NCBI RefSeq assembly: GCF_036250695.1
Contig: NZ_CP109427.1
Coordinates: 1,798,001-1,862,000, forward strand
Direction: 5' to 3'
DNA: 64,000 bases
Source of the DNA: Streptomyces sp. NBC_01497
Lineage (GTDB): Bacteria; Actinomycetota; Actinomycetes; Streptomycetales; Streptomycetaceae
Under the pieces are notes generated by a model. That model was given only the letters and a program-made list of their open reading frames with translations. It was not told the DNA's origin and did no database searches. Both the position numbers and the translations under genes were made by a program. Positions within the stretch are counted from its first letter, which is position 1. Each line of letters begins with the position of its first letter. Positions 40,210-49,016 of the stretch are shown in pieces.

Positions 40210-41280
40210 ATGTCCTCGTTGTTCGACTCCGTCACCTTCGGCAAGATCCAGCTGGCCAACCGGCTGGTCATGGCGCCGATGACGCGCGACCGGGCCACGC
40301 CGGGCGGCGAGGCCACCGAGCTGATGGCCGAGTACTACGCCCAGCGCGCCTCGGCCGGACTGATCATCACCGAGGGCACCCAGCCGTCCGCGGTCGGGCA
40401 GGGCTTCCTCAACACTCCCGGCCTGTACACACCGGAGCACGCACGGGCCTGGAGCACCGTGACCGACGCCGTGCACGCGCGCGGCGGCAGGATCGTCGTC
40501 CAGCTGATGCACGCGGGACGCATCGGGCACCCCTCGCTGTACGCGGACGCCCACCGGTCCGTCGCGCCGTCGGCGGTCACCGCGGCGGGACAGTGCTTCA
40601 CCCCCGGTGGGCCGACGGACTACGAGGAGCCGCACGAGCTGACGCTCGCCGAAATCGCCGCGACCGTCGAGGACTTCGCCCACTCGGCCCGCTACGCGAT
40701 CGAGGCGGGCTTCGACGGCGTGGAGATCCACGCGGGCAACGGCTTCCTGCTCCACCAGTTCCTCGCCGAGAACACCAACCGTCGCACCGACGCCTACGGT
40801 GGGACGATCGCGGGCCGCATCCGTTTCGCGGTCGAGGTGGTGGAAGCCGTCGCCGGCACCATCGGCAACGAGCGCACCGCCCTGCGCATCTCGCCCGCGA
40901 ACCAGTTCAACGACATCGCCGAGGGCGAGACCGAGGAGCTCTACACGGCGCTCGTCCCGGCCCTGCCGAACCTGGCGTTCCTGGAGATGTGCGAGATCGT
41001 GGCCCGCCCTGTCACCACCCTGGTCCGGCGGCTGTGGAACGGGAACCTGATCGTCAACCCGCACGCCGCGCCGGACTCGTTCCCCTCCTCGGCAGCCACC
41101 GCCCAGGAGGTCCTGGACGCGGGCCTGGCCGACGCGGTCTCCCTCGGCGCGCTCTTCCTCGCCAACCCGGACCTGCCGGCCCGCATCCAGGCCGGGGGCC
41201 CGTACACCGCGGCCGACGAGGACACGTTCTACGGCGGCGACCACCGCGGCTACACGGACTACCCGCACCTGACGAACTGA
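40210..41280 (+). CDS. Old Yellow Enzyme family ene-reductase with altered active site
   Basis: 356 residues from ATG 40210 (GAGAGG upstream). FMN-dependent OYE fold: NRLVMAPMTRDRA, IVVQLMHAGRIGHP, EIHAGNGFLLHQFLAENTN, NRRTDAYGG. The anion-binding pair is present as His 174 and Asn 177. The Tyr two residues later that donates a proton to the alkene in OYE1 is Phe 179. The enzyme may reduce without that acid, or act as a dehydrogenase or on an enamine/maleimide ring. Last gene of half B, followed by a terminator. Confidence 0.87.
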   Translation: MSSLFDSVTFGKIQLANRLVMAPMTRDRATPGGEATELMAEYYAQRASAGLIITEGTQPSAVGQGFLNTPGLYTPEHARAWSTVTDAVHARGGRIVVQLMHAGRIGHPSLYADAHRSVAPSAVTAAGQCFTPGGPTDYEEPHELTLAEIAATVEDFAHSARYAIEAGFDGVEIHAGNGFLLHQFLAENTNRRTDAYGGTIAGRIRFAVEVVEAVAGTIGNERTALRISPANQFNDIAEGETEELYTALVPALPNLAFLEMCEIVARPVTTLVRRLWNGNLIVNPHAAPDSFPSSAATAQEVLDAGLADAVSLGALFLANPDLPARIQAGGPYTAADEDTFYGGDHRGYTDYPHLTN

Positions 41281-41340
41281 GCCGCACCTCCGCACCGGTC
41301 GTGACCGCCCGGTCGTCCCCGCCGGTCGTCACCGACTGGT

Positions 41341-41374
41341 CGTCCCCGCCGGTCCCGTCCGGCCGGCGGGGACG
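41341..41374. terminator. Terminator after the half-B operon
   Basis: CGTCCCCGCCGG (41341-41352) and CCGGCGGGGACG (41363-41374) form a perfect 12-bp stem about 60 bp after the OYE stop. It marks a likely right end of the cluster. Confidence 0.75.
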
Positions 41375-41487
41375 CGGCGCTCACCCGCGGTGACGGCCAC
41401 TGCTACGCTTCCGCAGCAGGTCGGCGCCCGTCGGCACGATACGTAACACCCCTAAAAACAGGGGCAGTTGAAGCGGTGGGAGCACAC

Positions 41488-41874
41488 ATGCTGGTCGCTG
41501 GGCTCATCCTTGCCATGGTCGCAGGAGTGATCCACGTCTACATATTCGTCCTGGAATCCCTGCGGTGGACGGACCCGCGCACCCGCGCGGTCTTCGGCAC
41601 CACCGAGGAACAAGCCGACATGAACCGGCAACTGGCCTTCAACCAGGGCTTCTACAACCTGTTCCTGGCCGTCGGCGCCGTCCTCGGTGCGATCCTGGTG
41701 TTCGCCGGCCGGGGCACCGCGGGAGAGACACTGACGACGACCGCCACGGCCAGCATGGTCCTCGCGGGCCTGGTCCTGCTGCTGAGTGACCGCACGAAAC
41801 TCCGCGCGGCCCTGGTCCAGGTTCTCGCGCCGGCCCTGTCCCTCGTCGCGCTCCTGCTGGCCGCAGTGGTGTGA
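41488..41874 (+). CDS. DUF1304 family membrane protein
   Basis: 128 residues from ATG 41488 (GGTGGGAG upstream). Four hydrophobic helices and the family features HVYIFVLESLRW near the start and NQGFYNLFLAVGA in the middle identify DUF1304. Function is unknown; it is a housekeeping-type inner-membrane protein. A small CCCCTAAAAACAGGGG hairpin (41449-41464) precedes it and may be regulatory. Confidence 0.85.
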   Translation: MLVAGLILAMVAGVIHVYIFVLESLRWTDPRTRAVFGTTEEQADMNRQLAFNQGFYNLFLAVGAVLGAILVFAGRGTAGETLTTTATASMVLAGLVLLLSDRTKLRAALVQVLAPALSLVALLLAAVV

Positions 41875-42044
41875 GCCGCGACGGGCGCCTGGAGAGTCGG
41901 GAGGCCAGGCTTCGTCAGGCGGTGGAGCTGCGCGATCGGGGGGAACTCGACCGTTCGTGCGCCCTGACGCGTGAGATCGCGCAGCGGATCATCGACTGCC
42001 GGTTTCCGATCCGCGCATCCGCCGCGGAGTTCGTCGCCGACTGA
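41871..42044 (+). CDS. Small helical protein of unknown function
   Basis: 57 residues from GTG 41871, overlapping the DUF1304 stop by GTGA, ending at TGA 42042-42044. The sequence (VSRDGRLESREARLRQAVEL, then two further charged helical stretches) is highly charged and predicted helical throughout, with two Cys. The overlap with a real gene and the third-position GC pattern support it as coding. I do not recognise a family. Confidence 0.5.
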   Translation: MSRDGRLESREARLRQAVELRDRGELDRSCALTREIAQRIIDCRFPIRASAAEFVAD

Positions 42045-42309
42045 TCTCCACACGAAGCGCTGTGACCGCGGGGGCTCTCGGCCTCCGTGTGTCAGGCGCG
42101 TTCCCGCGTGGGCCGATCGCGCCTCATCGCATCCGAGGGCGAGCCGAGTGGGCTCCGGAGCAGGTCCGACGATCCACTGCTCAGCTCTCCAGGACCCCAC
42201 ACCGTGGAGCCGGCGGCCATGCCGCCACGGCTCCCCCGTGGTCGTGCCGGCATGGCCCGGGCGACCGTGTCGCGGCCGCGCCAGGAGGACAGTAGAGGAG
42301 GGCCGCAGG

Positions 42310-42335
42310 GCTGTGCGAGGTGCACCTCGCACAGC
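42310..42335. repeat. Perfect 26-bp palindrome
   Basis: GCTGTGCGAGGTG (42310-42322) is followed directly by its exact reverse complement (42323-42335). It lies in the 42045-42472 intergenic region, between convergent genes, where no other feature is visible. It could be a bidirectional terminator or a dimeric protein site; lack of any loop is unusual for a terminator. Confidence 0.65.
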
Positions 42336-42472
42336 GGAGGGGCCCGCCGGTTTCGTCCCGCACAGCGGCGGCCGCCGAGGCGCCGGATCGGACGGGTTCC
42401 ACCGTGCTGATGCGGTGCCGGCCCGGCCTCTGACCGGCCTCGGACCGTGCTCGGTCCGGCGGCGGGCCGGTT

Positions 42473-43891
42473 TCAGACCTCGCCGAGCGCCTTCAGCGCG
42501 AGCCACAGCTCGTACGTGTCACTCGGAGCGTGCAGCAGCGACCGCCCCATCAGCTCCTCCGCGCGCACGAGGCGCTTGCGCAGACCGGGAGGCGAGATGC
42601 CGAGCGCGGCCGCCGCCTCGGACAGCCGGGTGTCCGCCCGCAGCCAGGCGCACACCGTGTCCACCCCGGCCGGGCCGAGCGGAGCGAGGCGGGCCCGCGC
42701 CCAGGTCTGGGCCGCGGGGGTGGCGAGCAGTGCGGGCAGGTCGGTGGGGCATCCCGCGGTCGGCGGTGTGTGCGGGGAACGCAGCCGCAGGGCCAGCCAC
42801 ACCGCCGACTGCTGGGCGACGCAGGTCAGGAGGTCGAAGCCCAGGAGGTGTTCGACGAGCCGCAGCCGGGCCGTCAGTGTGTTGCGGTGGATCTTCAGGT
42901 GCCGGCCGGCGCCGGTACCGAAGGTCAGCCAGGACGCCAGTGTGCCGAGCAGTTCGTCGGCGCCGGGATCGGAGCGGCGGGCCGGTTCGTAGGCCAGACA
43001 GGGCCCGAGCAGGTCCGTGGCCCAGCGCGCCCCTTCCGAGCCCAGCAGCGGTGCGAGACCGTCCTGCCGGTTGAAGCGCGACCATCGCCCCGGCGCTCCC
43101 CTGGCCACGGCCAGCGCGTGGAACGCCTGCTCGTAACCCGACGCCGTGTCCCGCAGGGCCACGTCGGCACTGGCCCCGATGCGGCACTCCGGCATCTCCT
43201 CCAGCACGTCCTGTTCCCACCGGTGGGCCTCCGCCGGTATCAGCGCGATGAGGTGCCGGGAACGCACCGGGCACGGCACTATCCACGCCGCGCCCTCCGC
43301 GACCCGCTCCAGCCGCGCCGCCGCCGCGGACCGGTCCCGTACGGACGATTCGACCACGCACACCCTGAGGAGACCCGGCAGCCGGTCCCCCATCGCCCCG
43401 GCGACCCGGTGTGCCAGGGTCACACTGCCGCCGACCAGCAGGTGCAGCACCGCTTCCCGCCCCTGGGCCCGCGCCTGGTCCATCCGGTACCGGGCCCGGG
43501 TGTACTCCTCGGAGCGCAGCGACAGCTCCAGCAGCCGCGCGGCGTCCGTGAGGAGTGTGCCGTAGCGGTCGTCGCCGCCGCCTTCCAGCGTCAAGTACGG
43601 ATCGCGTCCCAGGGCGGCCATGTGCACGGTCCGGCCGTGCTCACCGCCGGTCACACCGGACGGCGCCCCGCGCCGGTGCAGTTCCGCCACCGCGAGGACC
43701 ACGGCGCGCGCGGGACGGCTGGGAGCCGCCGCGAGAACCGATCCGGCGCCCGAGATCAGCGCGGCCGCACCGCCGGTCCGCCGGGCCAGCCACTCCAGCA
43801 CGGCCCCCACCGCGCCCGGTCCGTTGACCAGGCGTACCAACGCGAGCGCGTCCTCGGCCCGCGCCGCCCCCGATCGGGGCTCCTCAGCCAT
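42473..43891 (-). CDS. PucR/CdaR-type regulator
   Basis: 472 residues using ATG 43891 (GCGAGG upstream); ATG 43918 is an alternative. Two C-terminal helix-turn-helix-like segments: LKIHRNTLTARLRLVEHLLGFDL (near 325-350) and LSEAAAALGISPPGLRKRLVRAEELMG (near 430-455). The rest is a GAF-like/CdaR middle region. It belongs to the PucR_HTH family but has no neighbouring catabolic operon that reveals its target. Confidence 0.8.
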   Translation of the reverse strand: MAEEPRSGAARAEDALALVRLVNGPGAVGAVLEWLARRTGGAAALISGAGSVLAAAPSRPARAVVLAVAELHRRGAPSGVTGGEHGRTVHMAALGRDPYLTLEGGGDDRYGTLLTDAARLLELSLRSEEYTRARYRMDQARAQGREAVLHLLVGGSVTLAHRVAGAMGDRLPGLLRVCVVESSVRDRSAAAARLERVAEGAAWIVPCPVRSRHLIALIPAEAHRWEQDVLEEMPECRIGASADVALRDTASGYEQAFHALAVARGAPGRWSRFNRQDGLAPLLGSEGARWATDLLGPCLAYEPARRSDPGADELLGTLASWLTFGTGAGRHLKIHRNTLTARLRLVEHLLGFDLLTCVAQQSAVWLALRLRSPHTPPTAGCPTDLPALLATPAAQTWARARLAPLGPAGVDTVCAWLRADTRLSEAAAALGISPPGLRKRLVRAEELMGRSLLHAPSDTYELWLALKALGEV

Positions 43892-43918
43892 GTCCCGGCC
43901 TCGCCGCGCGTCGTTCAT

Positions 43919-44351
43919 GCACGACACCGTAGTCAGTCCCGCACAGGGACCGGGGTCGCCGAGGCCGGCCCCGGGACGGTTCCGCAGGCGCGTATCCGGT
44001 ACTTCGGGGATACGCTGACACCGGACGGAACGTGCGGTATGCGTGGTTCGTCGCGCCGGAACGGGCGGAGGCGGCCCTGGAGGGTGTGTCAGCCGGGCGG
44101 CTGCTGTCCTTTCGGCCGGTGCGCGCCGTCCGTCGTCGAGCCGTGCCGCGCGGCACGGCGATTCGTCAGCTCAGGACCAGCCGGCCGCCTTAGGTACGTC
44201 CCGCCTCATGCTCCCGGGAGCGGGACGCGACGTACGCGGACACACCTCCGCATGCGACGCGCCCTCACCCCTCGTTCCCGCGCCGCCCCTTGCCGCGCCG
44301 CCGCACTCGCCCCCGGTACCCGTCCCCCGTGATCCTCGAAGGAGAAACGCC
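43919..44351. other. Divergent intergenic region
   Basis: About 430 bp between the PucR-type gene and the rightward hydrolase. A 53-codon frame (44032-44193) exists but has weak support. Presumably contains the promoters of both genes. Confidence 0.35.
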
Positions 44352-45089
44352 ATGAGCGCAGCGACCACCCCGTCCGGCGGACCGACCGTCGTCCTCGTCC
44401 ACGGCGCGTTCGCCGATGCCGGAAGCTGGGCGCCCGTCGTGGAACGCCTGCTGACGGCGGGAGTGTCCGTACGCGCCGTCGTCAATCCACTGCGCGGCCT
44501 CGCCGCCGACGCCGCCTACGTGGCCGGCGTGATCGACCAGACGCCCGGTCCCGTACTGGCCGTAGGACACTCGTACGGCGGCGCGGTCATCACCAACGCC
44601 GTCCCCATGACCAAGAACGTGGTCGGCCTCGTCTACGTCGCCGCCTTCGCCCCGGACGAGGGCGAGACCCTCGGCGACATCGTGGGCGGTTCGAAGATCA
44701 GCGAACTGACACCCGCACTCCAGGAACTGAAGTACCCGACGGGGCAGGGCACGGAGACCGCCACCGAACTCCTCATCGACCCCGCCAAGTTCCTTCAGGT
44801 CTTCACCGCGGATCTGCCCCAGCTCCAGTCGGACGTCCTGGCACGATCCCAACGGCCCATCGCCGCAGCCGCGTTCGGCGAGAAGAGCGGCCCCGCCGCG
44901 TGGAAGTCCCTGCCCGCGTGGGCCGCCGTCGGCACCGGTGACAAGGCCATCGGCAGCGACGCCGTCCACGCCATGGCCCAGCGCGCCGGCGCCGACATCA
45001 GCGAGATCGACGGCTCGCACGTCATCATGCTGTCCCAGCCGGACGCCGTCACCGAGGTGATCCAGCGGGCCCTGAGCAGCGTGGGCTGA
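44352..45089 (+). CDS. Alpha/beta hydrolase (esterase-like)
   Basis: 245 residues from ATG 44352 with GAAGGAG upstream. VLVHGAFADAGSW oxyanion segment, nucleophile VGHSYGGAVI (Ser about 78), acid near VGTGDKAIG, His in IDGSHVIMLSQPDAV. The short lid and motifs match the salicylate-esterase/MES-like family common in Streptomyces. Substrate unknown. Confidence 0.87.
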   Translation: MSAATTPSGGPTVVLVHGAFADAGSWAPVVERLLTAGVSVRAVVNPLRGLAADAAYVAGVIDQTPGPVLAVGHSYGGAVITNAVPMTKNVVGLVYVAAFAPDEGETLGDIVGGSKISELTPALQELKYPTGQGTETATELLIDPAKFLQVFTADLPQLQSDVLARSQRPIAAAAFGEKSGPAAWKSLPAWAAVGTGDKAIGSDAVHAMAQRAGADISEIDGSHVIMLSQPDAVTEVIQRALSSVG

Positions 45090-45124
45090 CACCGGGACCG
45101 TATCCAGGCCGAGGACGGCGGCGG

Positions 45125-45154
45125 CCCGCGCGGACCAGGACGGCTCCGCGCGGG
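45125..45154. terminator. Terminator between convergent genes
   Basis: CCCGCGCGGA (45125-45134) pairs with TCCGCGCGGG (45145-45154), 10-nt loop, between the hydrolase and the DUF397 gene. Confidence 0.7.
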
Positions 45155-45175
45155 TCTCCGGGCGGACGCGGCGCC

Positions 45176-45385
45176 TCAGCGGCGCGGTCCGCCGCCCTTC
45201 ACCGCGTCGACGAACGACGACCACCGGCCCACGGCAAACACGAGAACGGGACCCCGCGGGTCCTTGCTGTCCCGCACGGGGACAACGGCGGCGAAGTCGT
45301 CGCGGACCTCGACGCAGGCTCCCCCGTCCTGGTTGCTGTAACTGCTCTTGCGCCAAGTCGCGACGCTCAGACCGACGGATCGCAC
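45176..45385 (-). CDS. DUF397 protein
   Basis: 69 residues from GTG 45385 with GGAGGAAG upstream. WRKSSYSNQDGGACVEVRDDF and VPVRDSKDPRGPVLVF are the DUF397 hallmarks. These small proteins pair with Scr1/BldB-associated helix-turn-helix regulators, often toxin-antitoxin-like. Here the partner gene directly upstream, which overlaps it by 19 bp, is frameshifted, so this may be an orphan. Confidence 0.88.
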   Translation of the reverse strand: MRSVGLSVATWRKSSYSNQDGGACVEVRDDFAAVVPVRDSKDPRGPVLVFAVGRWSSFVDAVKGGGPRR

Positions 45386-46207
45386 GGCGCTTCCTCCAAC
45401 ATGCGCAGGATGAACTTCCGCGACTCGGCCGGGGGCAGCGCCATGTCGCGCACTGCATCGTACGTGAGCTGCAAGCGCTCAACCGGTCCGGTTTCTTCGC
45501 TGAGTTCACCTCGGTAGCCGTTTTCGACGTACGCCACCGTGCGGGCATCGGCAGGCGGAGATACCACATGTCGGCGCTCGCCAGGCCATGCAACCCCGCG
45601 CTGAACGGCAGGACATGCACGGTGACTCCGTCCCGCTCCGCCGCCTCCCCCAGGTACTCCAACTGCCGCCGCCACTCCCCCGCGTCCCGCAGCGGCGTCC
45701 GCAGCACGGCCTCCGACAGGATCGTGCGGAACGGTGGCGCGTCCTCCCCCGCCAGCAGTTCACGGCGTCCCATCCGCGCCTCGACCTGCTGTTCCAGTTC
45801 CGCGCCCCCGAGCCCGCCTGCCGTCAGGATCTCCCGCACGTACCCGGGTGTCTGCAGGAGGCCGGGCAGGACACTCACCGCGAAGTGCCACAGGCTCGTC
45901 GCCTCGGCTCCAGCGTCATGTACCGCCGGTACCGCTCGCGGAACTGGGTCTTGTCACTGACCGCCAGCTCCCACAGGGCCAGCAGCAGCCCCGGGGGGCC
46001 GTAGTGGTGGTCGAGGGCCTCGACCACCTCGGGGCCGCCCAGCGTCTCGCCCTTCTCCAGCTTGCCGAACAGCGACCAGTCCCAGCCGAGCCGCTCGCCG
46101 AGCTGGCGCAGGCTCTCGCCGCGTCCCGCTCGCAGCGAGCGCAGTTCCTCGGCGAACCGTGCGCGCGGTTCCCTGCTACGGCCGGTGACCATGCGTCTCG
46201 TCGGCAT
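45367..46207 (-). pseudogene. Scr1-type helix-turn-helix regulator with two frameshifts
   Basis: Starts at ATG 46207 with an XRE domain (SLRQLGERLGWDWSLFGKLEKGE). Near 45907 the frame breaks after MTLE: one missing G would restore EATSLWHFAVSVLPGLLQTPGYVREIL (DUF5753). Near 45555 it breaks again after MWYLRLP: one missing G would restore DARTVAYVENGY and then LTYDAVRDMALPPAESR to the normal end at 45367. Both breaks are single-base losses in G/C runs, so either the gene is dead or the assembly has two indels. Intact relatives are about 280 residues. Confidence 0.8.
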
Positions 46208-46556
46208 CGTGCGGTCCTCCGTGGAAGGTGTGGATCGTTCCGTGCCCGCCGGGAGCACCGCGCGCCGTCAGTGGCCTCCGCTCCCCCGCGCGTTCACGCC
46301 CGTAACGAAGTCCTTACGCACGGTAGTTCAGAACAAGCCGATCCGTGGGCGAATCGGGGCACGTCATACCGAAGGCGGGTTATTCGTCCCCTGCGGCGCG
46401 GGCCCTGCCCCGGACGGAGCCCCGAGGACCCCGGCGGGCAGCCGCCCGGTGCGGGCCCTCGATAGCCTGGTCGGGTTCTTCTCCGTCGCTGTCCGGCAGT
46501 CGGTGCTCCGGCGGTCCGTGCTCCGGCGGCACAGGCTTCACGCAAGGAGCACCGCA
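46208..46556. other. Divergent intergenic region
   Basis: About 350 bp between the broken regulator and the cysteine-synthase-like gene. No gene seen; a moderately AT-richer stretch near 46310-46380 is a possible promoter zone. Confidence 0.35.
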
Positions 46557-47624
46557 TTGGACGTCCACGCATCGCTGACCGACGCGGTCGGCAACACTCC
46601 GCTGGTGCGGCTCAACCGCGTCACCGGCGGCGCGCTCGCGCCCGTCTACGTGAAGTTGGAGTACGTCAACCCCGGCGGGAGCGTGAAGGACCGCATCGCG
46701 CTGTCGATGGTCGAAGCCGCCGAGAAGGCGGGACTGCTGCTGCCCGGCGGGACCATCGTCGAAGGCACCTCGGGCAACACGGGTGTCGGCCTCGCCATGG
46801 TCGCGGCGCAGCGCGGCTACGGGTGCGTGTTCACGATCCCGGAGAAGAGCAGCGCGGAGAAGGTGGCGGTACTGCGCGCGTACGGGGCCGAAGTCATCGT
46901 CTGCCCCAGCGACGTGCCGCGCGAGGATCCCCGCCACGTCCGTTCCGTGGCCGCCCGCGTCGCCGCCGAGACTCCGGGCGGCTGGCTGGCCAACCAGTAC
47001 GACAACCCGGACAATCCGCGGGCGCACTACCGCACGACCGGACCCGAGATCTGGCGGCAGACCGACGGGCGGATCAGCCACCTGGTGTCGGGCATCGGCA
47101 CCGGCGGCACCATCACCGGGACCGGTGAATACCTCAAGGAAGTCAGTGGCGGCCGGGTGACGGTCGTCGGCGCCGATCCTGAGGCCTCCGTGTACTCGGG
47201 CGGCGACGGAGGCCCGTACGCGGTGGAGAGCATCGGCCACGCCCGTCACCCGCTGACGCTGCAGGACACCTGGCCGACGTCGTACCACCCCGAGGTCGTC
47301 GACCGGTTCGAGCGGAACAGTGACCGCGACTCCCTGCTGACCGCCCGGCGCCTGGCCCGCGAGGAGGGGCTGCTGGTCGGCGGCTCGGCCGGCACCGCGG
47401 TGGCCGCCGCGGTGCGGGTGGCGGCCGGACTCGGGCCGGACGACCTCGTCGTCGTCCTGCTCCCCGATTCCGGCCGCAACTATCTCTCCAAGGTCTTCGA
47501 CGACGACTGGATGCGCCAACTCGGCCTGCCGGTCGACGAGGACTCCCCGCGAAGCGGCCACGCCGAGGGCCTCCCGGCCAAGGTCCCCGACGAACCGTCC
47601 CGGGAGGCGGGAGGCCGGGCGTGA
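46557..47624 (+). CDS. Cysteine synthase / cystathionine beta-synthase family enzyme
   Basis: 355 residues from TTG 46557, selected for AAGGAG 7 nt upstream; no ATG or GTG fits. Fold type II PLP enzyme: VGNTPLVRLN, PLP lysine in GGSVKDRIALSM (about residue 42), TSGNTGVGLA, SGIGTGGTITGTG and GSAGTAVAA. It exchanges a leaving group on serine or O-acetylserine for a thiol or other nucleophile. CBS versus OAS sulfhydrylase cannot be decided by eye; no CBS regulatory domain follows. Confidence 0.87.
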   Translation: MDVHASLTDAVGNTPLVRLNRVTGGALAPVYVKLEYVNPGGSVKDRIALSMVEAAEKAGLLLPGGTIVEGTSGNTGVGLAMVAAQRGYGCVFTIPEKSSAEKVAVLRAYGAEVIVCPSDVPREDPRHVRSVAARVAAETPGGWLANQYDNPDNPRAHYRTTGPEIWRQTDGRISHLVSGIGTGGTITGTGEYLKEVSGGRVTVVGADPEASVYSGGDGGPYAVESIGHARHPLTLQDTWPTSYHPEVVDRFERNSDRDSLLTARRLAREEGLLVGGSAGTAVAAAVRVAAGLGPDDLVVVLLPDSGRNYLSKVFDDDWMRQLGLPVDEDSPRSGHAEGLPAKVPDEPSREAGGRA

Positions 47625-47658
47625 GCCGTGAGGCGCGGCGTGTGCTGTGAAGCCGGGC

Positions 47659-47684
47659 GTGCGCCGTGAAGCGCTCCGGCGCAC
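47659..47684. terminator. Weak terminator between convergent genes
   Basis: GTGCGCCG (47659-47666) and CGGCGCAC (47677-47684) around a 10-nt loop, after the cysteine-synthase-like gene and facing the SMP-30-like gene. Confidence 0.5.
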
Positions 47685-47858
47685 ACCGCCGGGAGCCTGC
47701 GAACCGCGTGCGGCCGGTGTATCGGCGTCCAGGCGTATCGACGCCCCGGCTACGGGGATCCCGGCCAGGCTGCCATCAGCTGCCCCTTTCCGCTTCCGTG
47801 TGCGGCTCAGGGTCCGGCGGGGACGGTGTGCACTCCTGGGTTCGTGACGTGCCGCGTG

Positions 47859-48833
47859 TCATCGGTGCTCGTTCAGGCGCGCGCGCAGCAGGTTGGGGTC
47901 GGTGGCCGTGGTGTAGGCGGCGCTGAACACGTACATGTCGTCGCCGTGCAGAGCGATGGAGGTGGGGTTCTGGAGTCCGTCGGCGGCGTCCAGCAGGGTG
48001 GTGCTGGTGCCGTCGGGGTCGATGCGCACCACCTGGTTGGGGCCGTTGAGCGCGGCCAGGACCTGGTCGCCGCGGCCGGTGAAGGTGAAGTCGTCGATGC
48101 CGACCAGGCCTGATGCCTTGACCTGCGGGGCTCCCGCACGGTTGCCGGAGCGGATCGGGATCCGCAGGAGTGTGCCCCGGTCCAGATTGGTCACCCACAG
48201 CGCACCGTCGTGCACTTTCGCGCCGTTGACTCCGAGGGAGCCGGTCGAGGCGAGTTCGCCGGCGGTGGACCACGCGGTGGGTGTGCCGCCGGTGGTGGGG
48301 ACGGTCCACACCGTGCCGAGTACCGAGTCGGTGATGTAGAGCTGTCCGCTGTGCTCGTCGAGGGCCAGGCCGTTGGGCAGGCCCTCGGCCGGCAGCGCGG
48401 CGATACGTCGCGGGGCCTGCCCGGGGCTCAGCCGCCACAGCCCGGTCAGGTCGGCCGTGCCGGTCGCGTACAGCACGTAGACCGTGCCGTCCGGGGCGCG
48501 GACGATGCCGGTCGTCAGGGCGAACCCGAGGACGGGCGTGTGGACTCCGGCGTCGGCGGGTGCGGGCAGGGTCGCCAGGACGCGGGTCGCGCCCCGGGGG
48601 GTGATCCGGGCGATCTGGTGGGCGGCGGCGAAGGTGACGTCTGCCGCGCCGTCGGGCAGCAGGGCGACGTTCTCCGGCATCTGCCCGGCGTACAGGTCGA
48701 AGTGGTCGACGATCCGCACATCGGACGGCGCTCCGCCGGACACCGGTGTCGCACCGGCCGGTGCGACACCGGTGAGAAGGGCCGCGGCCACGAGGACGGC
48801 CGACGCGGTGGTCATGATGCTTCGCTTGGACAT
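47859..48833 (-). CDS. Secreted SMP-30/NHL-type beta-propeller protein
   Basis: 324 residues from ATG 48833 (AAGGAACC upstream). Signal peptide with MSKRSIMTT, then a hydrophobic Ala/Val/Leu core, cleaved near ATPVSGG. Repeated propeller blades are visible (GLPNGLALDEHSGQLYITDS; LGVNGAKVHDGALWVTNLD; VGIDDFTFTGRGDQVLAAL; NPTSIALHGDDMYVFSA), as in gluconolactonase/SMP-30 proteins. Probably an extracellular binding or lactone-hydrolysing protein. The regulator gene directly upstream on the same strand may control it. Confidence 0.82.
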   Translation of the reverse strand: MSKRSIMTTASAVLVAAALLTGVAPAGATPVSGGAPSDVRIVDHFDLYAGQMPENVALLPDGAADVTFAAAHQIARITPRGATRVLATLPAPADAGVHTPVLGFALTTGIVRAPDGTVYVLYATGTADLTGLWRLSPGQAPRRIAALPAEGLPNGLALDEHSGQLYITDSVLGTVWTVPTTGGTPTAWSTAGELASTGSLGVNGAKVHDGALWVTNLDRGTLLRIPIRSGNRAGAPQVKASGLVGIDDFTFTGRGDQVLAALNGPNQVVRIDPDGTSTTLLDAADGLQNPTSIALHGDDMYVFSAAYTTATDPNLLRARLNEHR

Positions 48834-49016
48834 GGTTCCTTCTCTGGTTTCGGGCATGGGGCAGCCGCGACGCGGTGCCGTGGTCGAGGGGGCTGCTTCC
48901 GGGGGCGGTCGGTACTGCCGGCCGGAGCGCGGGAGAGACAGGGCGCTGCACGGGACGGGGGCGCCGCCGCCGACAGGCACGCGGCGGGGACGCCGTCGGT
49001 CGAAGGAGGGCTCGGG

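Noticed and set aside
44032..44193. 53-codon GTG frame (VRYAWFVAPERAEAALEG...)
   Set aside because: Has a weak ribosome site and a plausible first half, but the second half is Arg-rich and I recognise no family; not enough to call.
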